DNA of 64,000 bases from Streptomyces sp. WZ.A104 (lineage in GTDB: Bacteria; Actinomycetota; Actinomycetes; Streptomycetales; Streptomycetaceae). The position numbers and the translations under genes are program-made. Below, piece after piece: positions 46,157 through 54,770 of the stretch. The notes below the pieces were generated by a model. That model searched no databases. It was not told where the DNA came from and was given only the letters and a program-made list of their open reading frames with translations. The stretch is from assembly GCF_002382885.1 (NCBI RefSeq), contig NZ_NWVL01000047.1:1-64000 (forward strand). The letters run 5' to 3'. Every line of letters starts with the position of its first letter. Within the stretch, counting starts at the first letter, position 1.

Positions 46157-47671
46157 TCAGGCAGCCGCATCGAAGGAGGACTGATGTGCGGTCACGCGCC
46201 GGGCCGCGGAGGCGGGGCTGCGCCGGCCCCGTGAGGGCGCGCTGCGCCGTCGTCGCTCGACCACCGGCGCGGTGATGGTCACCGGAATACCGGAGGGGGT
46301 CCGGGCGCCGGTGATCCGGCCGAGTGCCTCCTCGCCTGAGCGGACCTGGGTCGTCTGGGGCACGATGCCCGCGGCGGTCATGAGGCGGCTCATGCCTCGG
46401 CGCTGGCTGGGGGTGACGAGGGTGACGACACTGCCGGACTCCCCTGCCCGCGCGGTACGGCCGCCGCGGTGGAGGTAGTCCTTGTGGTCGGTCGGCGGGT
46501 CGACGTTGACGACGAGGTCGAGGTTGTCGACGTGGATGCCGCGGGCGGCGACGTTCGTGGCCACGAGCACGGTGACGTGCCCGGTCTTGAACTGGGTCAG
46601 GGTCCGGGTGCGCTGCGACTGCGCCTTGCCGCCGTGCAGAGCGGCGGCCCTCACACCGCTGGCCAGCAGGTGGTCGGTGAGCTTGTCCACGGCCAGCTTG
46701 GTGTCCAGGAACATGATGACCCGGCCTTCCCGCGCCGCGATCTCGGTCGTTGCCCGGTGCTTGTCGGTACCGTGGACGTGCAGCACATGGTGCTCCATCG
46801 TGGTGACCGCCCCGGCGGAGGGGTCGACGGAGTGGACGACCGGGTCGCTGAGGTAGCGGCGGACCAAGCGGTCGACGTTACGGTCCAGGGTGGCGGAGAA
46901 GAGCATCCGCTGCCCCTCGGGACGGACCTGGTCCAGAAGCTCGGTGACCTGGGGCATGAAGCCCATGTCAGCCATCTGGTCGGCCTCGTCCAGAACGGTG
47001 ATCGCGACCTGGTCAAGTCGGCAGTCACCACGGTCGATGAGGTCCTTGAGCCGGCCCGGCGTCGCCACCACGACCTCCGCGCCACCGCGCAGTGCGTTGG
47101 CCTGCCTCCCGATCGACATTCCGCCGACGACGGTGGCAAGGCGCAGCCTCACCGAGCGGGCGTAGGGGGCCAGGGCGTCGGTCACCTGCTGGGCCAGCTC
47201 GCGCGTCGGCACGAGGATCAGGGCCAAGGGCTGACGGGGCTCGGCACGTTGACCGGCGGTGCGGGCCAGCAGAGCCAGGCCGAAGGCGAGGGTCTTGCCA
47301 GAGCCGGTGCGTCCGCGTCCCAGGGCGTCGCGGCCCGCGAGGGTGTTGGGCAGGGTCGCCCCCTGGATCGGGAACGGGACGCTCACCCCCTGTGCGGTCA
47401 GCGCCGCCAGCAGCGGCCCCGGCATGTCGAGTTCGGCGAACGTCTCGACGGCGGGCAGCGCGGGAGTGACCGTGACCGGCAGGGCGAACTCGCCCTGAAC
47501 CGTGGCGGGCCGCCGCCCCTGGCCGCCCGAGCGGCCCGAGCGGCCCGAGCCGCCGGAGCGCGCCGGGGCGGCGGAACGGGCCGGGGCGGGCGAGTTGAAG
47601 CGGCTACCGCCCCGGCCGGAGTCGGCGGCACGGCTGCGGGACGAGCGGTTGCCCGTACGTGTGGGATTCAT
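46157..47671 (-). CDS. DEAD-box RNA helicase
   Basis: A 504-residue ATP-dependent RNA helicase. Motifs in order: Q-like FPIQGATLP (about 99), I GRGRTGSGKT (about 117), Ia PTRELAQQV, Ib TPGRLKDL, II VLDEADQM, III SATLD, V AARGIHV and VI HRGGRTAR. A low-complexity Arg/Ser/Gly-rich region precedes the core and a basic tail follows it, typical for RNA binding. In a module with CspA it would unwind cold-stabilised RNA. Start ATG 47671; a structured leader of about 265 bases lies upstream. Confidence 0.93.
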   Translation of the reverse strand: MNPTRTGNRSSRSRAADSGRGGSRFNSPAPARSAAPARSGGSGRSGRSGGQGRRPATVQGEFALPVTVTPALPAVETFAELDMPGPLLAALTAQGVSVPFPIQGATLPNTLAGRDALGRGRTGSGKTLAFGLALLARTAGQRAEPRQPLALILVPTRELAQQVTDALAPYARSVRLRLATVVGGMSIGRQANALRGGAEVVVATPGRLKDLIDRGDCRLDQVAITVLDEADQMADMGFMPQVTELLDQVRPEGQRMLFSATLDRNVDRLVRRYLSDPVVHSVDPSAGAVTTMEHHVLHVHGTDKHRATTEIAAREGRVIMFLDTKLAVDKLTDHLLASGVRAAALHGGKAQSQRTRTLTQFKTGHVTVLVATNVAARGIHVDNLDLVVNVDPPTDHKDYLHRGGRTARAGESGSVVTLVTPSQRRGMSRLMTAAGIVPQTTQVRSGEEALGRITGARTPSGIPVTITAPVVERRRRSAPSRGRRSPASAARRVTAHQSSFDAAA

Positions 47672-47936
47672 TCAGAACCTTCCCTGATACGGCACGTATC
47701 AAGAAATTTCCGCAGCGGTGGAACAGCGCAGGAAATCACAAGAACGGGCCGAGCGGATGCGAAATAAAATGAGACCTGCAGTTAATCCCGGAGCGGGATG
47801 CAGACCATGGGAGGAGTGGCGCCATATAGGCGAGGAATCCAGTTCCACCGGTGGTGGGACTCGGAAGGAGCGGGCAGCGAGAGGACTCTGCGGGCGAAGG
47901 TTCTGCCGCAGATGGCGCCACTCCGGAAGAATGGCC
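47672..47936 (-). ncRNA. structured leader of the DEAD-box helicase
   Basis: No gene fits here. It holds a 13-bp perfect inverted repeat (47813-47825 with 47912-47924) enclosing about 86 bases, and a nearer hairpin built on ATCCCG/CGGGAT (47785-47790 with 47794-47799) extended by CTGCA/TGCAG. If transcribed with the helicase, it would be a long folded 5' leader, as known for cold-inducible mRNAs. Confidence 0.45.
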
Positions 47937-47978
47937 GTAGCTGGGTCCCGCACCCCGAGGGATACGGGACCCAGCTAC
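47937..47978. terminator. hairpin after cspA
   Basis: Perfect 14-bp arms (47937-47950 and 47965-47978) with a 14-base loop, just after the CspA stop. Confidence 0.8.
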
Positions 47979-47994
47979 GAAGTACGCGCCAGTA

Positions 47995-48198
47995 TCAGGC
48001 GGGAACGATGTTCTCGGCCATCGGGCCCTTCTGGCCCGGCGCGATGTCGAAGGTGACCCTCTGGCCTTCGAGCAGCTCACGGAGGCCCTGGGCGGCGATG
48101 TTCGAGAAGTGGGCGAACACGTCAGCGCCGCCGCCGTCCTGCTCGATGAAGCCGAAGCCCTTGGCCGCGTTGAACCACTTGACCGTGCCTGACGCCAT
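47995..48198 (-). CDS. cold-shock protein, CspA family
   Basis: A 67-residue single-strand nucleic-acid-binding protein. RNP1 is KGFGFIE and RNP2 is VFAHFS; the N-terminus is MASGTVKWFN. ATG 48198 has GGAGAT upstream. It acts as an RNA chaperone that removes secondary structure at low temperature. Upstream lies a long, relatively AT-rich region suited to a cold-responsive leader. The helicase downstream has its own hairpin-separated leader. Confidence 0.95.
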   Translation of the reverse strand: MASGTVKWFNAAKGFGFIEQDGGGADVFAHFSNIAAQGLRELLEGQRVTFDIAPGQKGPMAENIVPA

Positions 48199-48597
48199 GT
48201 CACATCTCCTTCGAGGGCAGTGCGCCGAGACCCGTGATGCACGGATCCCGCGTCGCCGCGATGATGCCCCGACCGGAGGGAACCGGAAATACAAAAGGCT
48301 CTTCGGGCCGGAAGGTCTCGCCCGAAAGCTCAGAAATTTGGGTACCACAACTGCAACTGAGATCGACAGTAGCATGCCGTAATGGTCCCCGTACGGTGAA
48401 AAAAATCCACTCTATTTGCTGCGTCAAGAATACTCCCGGCACGGCGCATTGAACCCTCACCCCGCGGCCATAGATATTGGCCCGCTCCGGGCGCAGCGTT
48501 GCAGGAAGCATGACCACCGGGGAAGGGAGGCGGCCGACGAGCGCACTTCCGGGCAGGGGGTTCGGCACCTGCCGGTTCTCCACCGGCCGCGCAGGCT
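48199..48597 (-). promoter_or_regulatory. cspA upstream/leader region
   Basis: About 400 bases between cspA and the MerR-like gene, noticeably richer in A+T than neighbours. On the minus strand TACTGT (about 48370) is a possible -10, and a run of T occurs near 48398-48404. A cold-responsive leader is plausible; I cannot fix the start of transcription. Confidence 0.35.
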
Positions 48598-48936
48598 TCA
48601 GGCTACGGGCGGAGTGCTGGGCGGCTTGGCGGCTCGGTGGTGTTCGGCGTTGATGCGCCGGGCTTCTTCGAGTTGGTCCTCAAGGATGATGATGCGGCAG
48701 GCGGCCTCGATCGGGGTCCCGCCGTCGACCAGCTCGCGGGCGCGGGCGGCGATGCGGAGCTGATAGCGGGAGTAGCGGCGGTGGCCGCCCGCGGAGCGCA
48801 GGGGTGTGATGAGGCGGGCTTCACCGATGGCGCGGAGGAACCCTTGCGTGGTGTTGAGCATCTCGGCTGCCCGGCCCATGGTGTAGGCGGGGTAGTCGTC
48901 GTCGTCGAGGCGGCCGAACGAGTCATCTGCTGTCAT
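48598..48936 (-). CDS. MerR/BldC-like small DNA-binding protein
   Basis: A 112-residue protein. The N-terminal half is a MerR-type winged helix (YTMGRAAEMLNTTQGFLRAI then LITPLRSAGGHRRYSRYQL) and the C-terminal half a helical stretch that could be a coiled coil. No Cys metal-binding site is seen. ATG 48936 has AGGAAGG upstream. It lies upstream of cspA on the same strand and could regulate the cold-shock module. Confidence 0.82.
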   Translation of the reverse strand: MTADDSFGRLDDDDYPAYTMGRAAEMLNTTQGFLRAIGEARLITPLRSAGGHRRYSRYQLRIAARARELVDGGTPIEAACRIIILEDQLEEARRINAEHHRAAKPPSTPPVA

Positions 48937-48964
48937 CTGTACCTTCCTGTGGAACACGCGTCGG

Positions 48965-48996
48965 GGGGCCCGGGTGCCATTTGGCACCCGGGCCCC
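48965..48996. terminator. strong hairpin upstream of the MerR-like gene
   Basis: Perfect 15-bp arms with a TT loop (48965-48979 and 48982-48996). It lies 5' of the MerR-like gene, so it may end a transcript coming from the gene-free stretch. Confidence 0.75.
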
Positions 48997-49719
48997 GAAG
49001 GAACTGCTACACCATCAGCCGGCCTGATCGGCTACGCCGGCTCTATGTTTCCGCATACCTGCCGGGAAGAGGTCCGGGGGTTGCGGGGATCGCGGTTGCT
49101 TGACCGGAGACCACCTCACTATCGATGTCCTGCGGTACCCGGGCCCAATAGGTCCGCCCGGGCGATCCTGATGGCGTTCAACTCCTCCGTTCTTTCCCTC
49201 TGGCCAACTACTTCCGTACTCCTGGTGGCCTCTCACAGCGCCACTTCGGCAGCCAGCCCCGTCGCCCGTCCTGCATCTGCTCTGGCTTAGAACCCCACTG
49301 CCGAACTTCCCGGTACGCGCGCCGCAGCCTGACGCCATTTACCGAGGGACCACTGGTACTGCGGACTGCACTTGGGTCCTGCGGTTCTGCTCGCGGCAGC
49401 CCCTGAAACTGCGGGCCACCCGGTCCGGGGCCAGTCCCGTCGCCATCCTGCAACAACCCCGGCTTCGGAACTCCACCACCGCACCGACCTGCGTACTGCA
49501 ACTGCTGATTACTACCGCCCGGCAGTTCATCTCTGCCGAGCTCTGCTGTCCCTCTTGGATACGAGAGAAACCATAACCACCCCGCATCCCAATGTCTACC
49601 CCAGTCAGCATAGATTTCGAGATGTTGGTCAGGAAGACTTTCTGCCTGAACCACCGACGGAGCATGGGCGGGTCACCCCGGCCGAGACCACTGCATCCGG
49701 CCAGAACCGTTACCCACAG
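48997..49719. other. gene-free stretch of about 0.7 kb
   Basis: Lower GC than its surroundings and without a frame of normal Streptomyces codon use. Several open frames exist on both strands (for example 49208-49654 minus), but they use rare codons and have no ribosome-binding site. A small hairpin (AGCCGGC/GCCGGCT, about 49018-49042) is present. It could hold an untranslated RNA. Confidence 0.45.
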
Positions 49720-49767
49720 CCGCCCTCTCCGGCTGCGCCGCAGCCGGGGCGCAGCCGGAGAGGGCGG
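49720..49767. terminator. very strong hairpin after the NUDIX gene
   Basis: Perfect 20-bp arms (49720-49739 and 49748-49767) with an 8-base loop. Confidence 0.88.
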
Positions 49768-49874
49768 CCGGCCAGGGCACAAGCCCCGCCCGGGCGGCCA
49801 GGGGGTGCCGGTCCCGGACACCCCGGGGCCGGCTCCTCGCGCGTGGGGGCGTACGGGACACCTGTGCGGGACGG

Positions 49875-50426
49875 TCAGCCCAGTCTGAGGTGGTGCAGCA
49901 TCAGCAGCGCGGCTGCCATGTTCGCGGCGGGCACCTCGCCCCGGGCGATCATGTCCGGGACCACCTTGAGCGGTATCCACTCGCGCCGGGACGACTCGAA
50001 GGCGTCCTGCGGAGGCCCGGTCCAGTGCGCCTCGTCGGACCAGTAGAGGTGGTGCCGGGCGTCGGTGAGGCCGTTGGCGGGCTCGACGGTGAGCAGCCGG
50101 CGCAGCTCGCCGGGGCGCCAGCCGGTCTCCTCCTCCATCTCGCGGGCCGCGGCGGCCGGGAGGTCCTCGCCGTCCTCGACGACGCCCGCGGCCAGCTCCC
50201 AGCCCCAGCTGTCGGTGATGAAGCGGTGCCGCCACAGCAGCAGCACCTCGTTGGCCTCGTTGACGACGGTGGCCGCCGCGACCGGGCGCAGCCGGATGAC
50301 GAAGTGGTCGAGGTGGCTGCCGTCGGGCAGCTCGACATCGGCCAGATTCACCCGGAACCAGGGGTTCTGATACACATTCTGTTCGCTTAAGTTCGTCCAC
50401 TGCACGGTTCTGCCGCCTTTCGACAT
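49875..50426 (-). CDS. NUDIX hydrolase
   Basis: A 183-residue hydrolase of nucleoside-diphosphate derivatives. The Nudix box is GVVEDGEDLPAAAAREMEEE followed by TGW, with all glutamates present. The N-terminal strand set (NPWFRVNLADVELPDG) resembles ADP-ribose pyrophosphatases, but substrate is uncertain. I start it at ATG 50426; the frame is open to 50495. It follows the NsdA-like gene by 65 bases and may be cotranscribed. Confidence 0.85.
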   Translation of the reverse strand: MSKGGRTVQWTNLSEQNVYQNPWFRVNLADVELPDGSHLDHFVIRLRPVAAATVVNEANEVLLLWRHRFITDSWGWELAAGVVEDGEDLPAAAAREMEEETGWRPGELRRLLTVEPANGLTDARHHLYWSDEAHWTGPPQDAFESSRREWIPLKVVPDMIARGEVPAANMAAALLMLHHLRLG

Positions 50427-50491
50427 GTTGAGGTCAACATGCCAGCAGGGTCGGCTCAGAAGCGGAACGAACGGCGGGGCGTCGCCGGAGC

Positions 50492-51838
50492 TCACAGAGG
50501 CACTCGGAGCGCCCCCTCGATGAGACCGGCGGTCTGTACGGCGTCGGCGCAGCCGCTCTCGGCCAGCTGAGCCCGGACCTGCCGCAGCCGGTCGCGCAGC
50601 CGCTGGGACTCCATCCCCCGGGCCCGTTCGGCCATTTCGGCGGCGGTACCGGCCGCGCGGTCCGGCTCGCCCTGGAGCAGTTCGATATGGCTGAGCATCG
50701 CAAGACGGTGCACGCGCCCCCGGTCGTGCGCCGGGGCGCGCACCGCGGAGGCCGCGTGCTCTCTCGCCCCGGGCAGATCCCCGAGGCTGAGCAGGGCTTC
50801 CGCCACCTGGACGTCCACCAGGCCGGGCTGGACGTACCCCGTCTCGTCCGGTTCGCGTCCCGTGTGGATGCGGCCCGCCTGGGCCTCGGCCCGGCCGATG
50901 CAGGCCCGGGCGCTCGCCGCGTCGCCGAGGCGGCCGTACGCCTTGGCCTGCATGGCGTACAGATCGGCGGCCAGGGCGGGGGTGATGTGGTCGCCGGCGG
51001 CCCGCAGCGCGGCCTCGGCGAAGGCGATGGAGCGGCGGTAGTCGCCGAGGAACAGGGACTGGGTGACCAGCAGGGCGATCACATAGCCGCCGAGCGCCCG
51101 GTCGCCGCTGGACTTGGCGAGCCGCAGCGCCTGGTGGAAGTAGCGCTGGGCGAGCCCGTGGGCGTCGGAGTCGTAGGCGCAGATGCCCGCCACCGCCACC
51201 AGACCCGCCGTCGCCCGGTGCAGGCTCCGGCCCAGGGCGTCGCTGTAGCCGCCGCGCAGCAGGGGTGCGGCCTCCGAGTTGAGGAAGCGGACGATCCGGG
51301 ACCTGGTCGCCACACCCCCGGTCTTGCGGTACATCTGCTCGTAGTGGTCGCGGGCCGCCCTGAGCATCGCTATGTCGGCCTCACTGACCCGGCCGGGGCC
51401 CGGCCGCGAGACATCGGTGTCCTCCGGGGGGTTCTCCCACTCCCAGACCGGCATCACCGCCGTGGTGCCGGTGACGGCGGGCACGGTGGCCAGATGCGGG
51501 CGCTGCTCGTCGGAGCGCCACAGCGCGGTGGCCCGGTCGACGAAGCCGGAGAGGGACGTGCACTCGGCGGCGCTGTCCGTACCGGAGGCGGCCGCGGCGC
51601 CCAGGCCGATGTCGTCGAGCCCGACCGGCCGTCCCAGCCGGCCGCCCAGCACCTCGCAGATCAGGTCCGGCACCTGGCCGCGCGGCCGCTGGCCCTTCAG
51701 CCAGCGGGAGACCGCGGTGTGTTCGTACCGCAGGCTCAGGCCACGGCTCCGGCCCGCCCGGTTGACGTGACCGGCGAGGCCCGCCCGGGACACACCGGCC
51801 TCCTCGATCAGGGATTCGAGCAGGACATTGGGCTCCAT
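50492..51838 (-). CDS. NsdA/NsdB-like regulator with TPR-type repeats
   Basis: A 448-residue protein. The N-terminal 70 residues form a helix-turn-helix-like unit (LIEEAGVSRAGLAGHVNRAG then HTAVSRWLKGQRPRG), and the rest is helical with TPR-like repeats (for example AQRYFHQALRLAKSSGD and AFAEAALRAAGDH). Related NsdA proteins repress antibiotic production and sporulation in Streptomyces. ATG 51838 has GGGGGGAC upstream. No membrane segments. Confidence 0.8.
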   Translation of the reverse strand: MEPNVLLESLIEEAGVSRAGLAGHVNRAGRSRGLSLRYEHTAVSRWLKGQRPRGQVPDLICEVLGGRLGRPVGLDDIGLGAAAASGTDSAAECTSLSGFVDRATALWRSDEQRPHLATVPAVTGTTAVMPVWEWENPPEDTDVSRPGPGRVSEADIAMLRAARDHYEQMYRKTGGVATRSRIVRFLNSEAAPLLRGGYSDALGRSLHRATAGLVAVAGICAYDSDAHGLAQRYFHQALRLAKSSGDRALGGYVIALLVTQSLFLGDYRRSIAFAEAALRAAGDHITPALAADLYAMQAKAYGRLGDAASARACIGRAEAQAGRIHTGREPDETGYVQPGLVDVQVAEALLSLGDLPGAREHAASAVRAPAHDRGRVHRLAMLSHIELLQGEPDRAAGTAAEMAERARGMESQRLRDRLRQVRAQLAESGCADAVQTAGLIEGALRVPL

Positions 51839-52201
51839 CGTCCCCCCAGGTACGTGTCGCAATGAGCCTAGTGGAGCACGATTCACACGGGGTGTGAACG
51901 GAATGCCCGAACCCTCCTGCTGTGCGCTCTGCCGCACCGCTCCCGGTCTCGGTTGAATGAACACCCTCGCAAGAGGCGGCCGGGTCGTCGGCTCCCCCTC
52001 GTAACGGTTGACGACCCGCACCGCGCCGTCCGCACTGCTGACCTGCCCGACACTCCGTGGCAGCGCGGACGGCGCCAGGACCGCACGGCCCACTGACCGA
52101 CGACGAAGGAGGGTGGCTGCGGAACGGAGGCTCGGAACCGCGTTCCTCCCGGTTCCCCGCCGGATCCGGCGTGTGGTCCCTCCGCCACTCGGCGGGAGAA
52201 G
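51839..52201. other. intergenic region upstream of the NsdA-like gene
   Basis: About 360 bases without a supported gene; the open frames are shadows. It must contain the promoter of the NsdA-like gene, but I see no convincing hexamers. Confidence 0.45.
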
Positions 52202-52240
52202 GAGAAGGGGCGTATCCGGTGGCCGGATACGCCCCTTCTC
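52202..52240. terminator. pheT terminator hairpin
   Basis: Perfect 18-bp arms (52202-52219 and 52223-52240) with a TGG loop, 17 bases after pheT. Confidence 0.9.
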
Positions 52241-52256
52241 AACGCCTTCGCAGCTA

Positions 52257-54770
52257 CTACGCCCCGCGCAGCACCGCGCCCGTGCGCTCGGCGGCCAGGG
52301 CCACCGCGCTGTCGCGGGCGGCCGAGGCCTCCTCCACGGTCAGCGTGCGGTCGGCGGCGCGGAAGCGCAGCGCGTACGCCAGGGACTTGTTGCCCTCGCC
52401 GATCTGATCGCCGGTGAAGACGTCGAACAGCCGCAGCGATTCGAGGAGTTCACCCGCGCCCTCGCGCAGCGCCCGCTCCACGTCGGCGGCCGGGACGTCC
52501 CCGGCGACGACGAGGGCGACGTCCTGGGTCGCCACCGGGAAGGTGGAGATCCGGGGCGCCTGGAGTGCTCCGTCGACGGCCCGCTCCAGGACGTCGAGCT
52601 CGATCTCGGCGGCGCAGGTCCGCTCGGGCAGGTGGAGCGCCTTGATGACGCGCGGGTGCAGTTCGCCCGCGTGTCCGAGGAGGGTCTCCTCGCCGTTCAC
52701 GGTGACGTACAGCGCGGCGCAGCGGCCCGGGTGCCACGGGGCGTGCTGGTCGGCGCGGACGACGACCTCGACACCGGCCTCCGCGGCGATCGAGCGGGCG
52801 GCCTCGACGGCGTCCGCCCAGGTCGCCGGGGTGCCCTTGCCCCACCAGCCGGCCTGCTCGCGGGCGCCCGCGAGAACGACGGCGGCGCGGCGCGGCTGAC
52901 GCGGCAGGGCCGCGTTCAGTCCGGCGATCTCCTCGTCGGTGGGGCGGCGGTCGACGGGCAGCCGGACAGCCTGGGTCTCCTCGCCCGTGGGCCGGAAGAC
53001 CAGGCCCGTCTCGAAGAGCGCGAGGTCGTGGCTGCCGCGGCCGTCGTTGCGCCGCAGTGCGCCGAGGAGGCCCGGCAGCAGCGTCGTGCGCAGCGACGGC
53101 TCCTCGTCGGAGAGCGGGTTGACGAGCTTGACCGTGCGGCGGCGCGCGTCGTCCGCCTCCAGGCCCAGCTGGTCCAGGACCGCGTCGCCGATGAACGGGT
53201 AGCTCAGCGCCTCGACGTACCCGGCTCCGGCCAGCACCCGGCCGATGCGGCGGTGGAGCCGCTGGCGGTCGGTGAGACCGCGGCCGGAGGGGGGCGTCGG
53301 CAGGGTGGACGGCAGGTTCTCGTAGCCCTCCAGCCGGATGACCTCTTCGGCGAGGTCGTTCGGCTCGTTCAGGTCGGGCCGCCAGGACGGGACGGTGACG
53401 ATCAGCTCGTCCTGCCCGTAGACGTCGCAGCCGACCTGCTGGAGGCGGCGGACGACGGTCTCGCGGCCGTACTCCACACCGGCGACCTTGTCCGGGTGGT
53501 TCGCCGGCATGGCGATGGTGCGGGGCGCGTGGGGCGCGGTGATCTCGGTGACCCCGGCCTCGGCGGTGCCGCCCGCGAGCAGGACCAGCAGGTCGACGGT
53601 GCGCTGCGCCGCTGCTGCGGCGGCCTGCGGGTCAACGCCGCGCTCGAAGCGCTTGGACGCCTCGGAGGACAGCTTGTGGCGGCGCGCGGTGCGGGCGATC
53701 GAGATCGCGTCGAAGTGCGCGGCCTCGATGACGACCTCGGTGGTGAGGGCGTGCTCGCCGTCCGCGTCGGCGATCTCGGTGTTGGCGCCGCCCATGACGC
53801 CCGCGAGGCCGATCGGCCCGCGGTTGTCGGTGATGACCAGGTCCTCGGCGTCCAGCACGCGCACGGTGCCGTCAAGCGTGGTGAGCTTCTCGCCCTGCTG
53901 GGCGCGGCGCACACCGATGGGGCCTTCGACCCGGGTGCGGTCGTAGGCGTGCAGCGGCTGGCCGAGCTCCAGCATCACGTAGTTGGTGATGTCGACCGCC
54001 AGCGAGATGGGGCGCATCCCGGCCTTCTGGAGGCGGCGCTGCAGCCAGATCGGGGAGCGGGCCTCGGGCTGGAGACCGGTGACGGTACGGGCGGTGAAGC
54101 GGTCGCAGCCGATCGGGTCGGAGATCTGGACCGGGTAGCCGTACGCGTTGGGCGCGGGCACGTCCAGCAGCGCCGGGTCGCGCAGCGGCAGCCCGTAGGC
54201 GGTCGCGGTCTCGCGGGCGACACCGCGCATCGAGAGGCAGTAGCCCCGGTCCGGGGTGACGGCGATGTCGAGGACCTCGTCGACGAGCTGGAGCAGCTCG
54301 ATCGCGTCGGTGCCGACCTCGTGCTCCGGCGGCAGCACGATGATGCCGTGCGTTCCGTCGTCGCCCATGCCCAGCTCGTCGGTGGAGCAGATCATGCCGT
54401 GGGAGGTCTTGCCGTACGTCTTGCGGGCGGCGATCGCGAAGTCGCCGGGCAGGACCGCGCCCGGGAGGACCACGACGACCTTGTCGCCGACCGAGAAGTT
54501 ACGGGCGCCGCAGACGATCTCCTGCGGTTCGCCGGTGCCGTTGGCGGTGCCGACGTCGACGGTGCAGAAGCGGATGGGCTTCTTGAAGCCCTCCAGCTCC
54601 TCGATGGTCAGGACCTGTCCGACGACCAGGGGGCCCTTGAGGCCCGCACCGATCTGCTCGACGGTCTCGACCTCAAGGCCGACGGAGACGAGCTTGGCCT
54701 GTACATCACGGCCGGTCTCCGTCGCCGGCAGGTCGACGTACTCCCGCAGCCAGGAAAGCGGGACGCGCAT
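52257..54770 (-). CDS. pheT: phenylalanine-tRNA ligase beta subunit
   Basis: An 837-residue subunit of the (alpha-beta)2 enzyme that charges tRNA-Phe. Domains in order: an N-terminal OB-type tRNA-binding domain (about 40-150), the B3/B4 editing region (about 215-390), B5, a catalytic-like core without activity, and the ferredoxin-like anticodon-binding domain at the C-terminus (about 740-835). ATG 54770 overlaps the pheS stop (TGATG), keeping the subunits balanced. Full length for an actinobacterial PheT. Confidence 0.97.
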   Translation of the reverse strand: MRVPLSWLREYVDLPATETGRDVQAKLVSVGLEVETVEQIGAGLKGPLVVGQVLTIEELEGFKKPIRFCTVDVGTANGTGEPQEIVCGARNFSVGDKVVVVLPGAVLPGDFAIAARKTYGKTSHGMICSTDELGMGDDGTHGIIVLPPEHEVGTDAIELLQLVDEVLDIAVTPDRGYCLSMRGVARETATAYGLPLRDPALLDVPAPNAYGYPVQISDPIGCDRFTARTVTGLQPEARSPIWLQRRLQKAGMRPISLAVDITNYVMLELGQPLHAYDRTRVEGPIGVRRAQQGEKLTTLDGTVRVLDAEDLVITDNRGPIGLAGVMGGANTEIADADGEHALTTEVVIEAAHFDAISIARTARRHKLSSEASKRFERGVDPQAAAAAAQRTVDLLVLLAGGTAEAGVTEITAPHAPRTIAMPANHPDKVAGVEYGRETVVRRLQQVGCDVYGQDELIVTVPSWRPDLNEPNDLAEEVIRLEGYENLPSTLPTPPSGRGLTDRQRLHRRIGRVLAGAGYVEALSYPFIGDAVLDQLGLEADDARRRTVKLVNPLSDEEPSLRTTLLPGLLGALRRNDGRGSHDLALFETGLVFRPTGEETQAVRLPVDRRPTDEEIAGLNAALPRQPRRAAVVLAGAREQAGWWGKGTPATWADAVEAARSIAAEAGVEVVVRADQHAPWHPGRCAALYVTVNGEETLLGHAGELHPRVIKALHLPERTCAAEIELDVLERAVDGALQAPRISTFPVATQDVALVVAGDVPAADVERALREGAGELLESLRLFDVFTGDQIGEGNKSLAYALRFRAADRTLTVEEASAARDSAVALAAERTGAVLRGA

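Noticed and set aside
49208..49654. Minus-strand frame of 148 codons in the gene-free stretch
   Set aside because: Codon use is unlike the genome, there is no ribosome-binding site and no recognisable domain.
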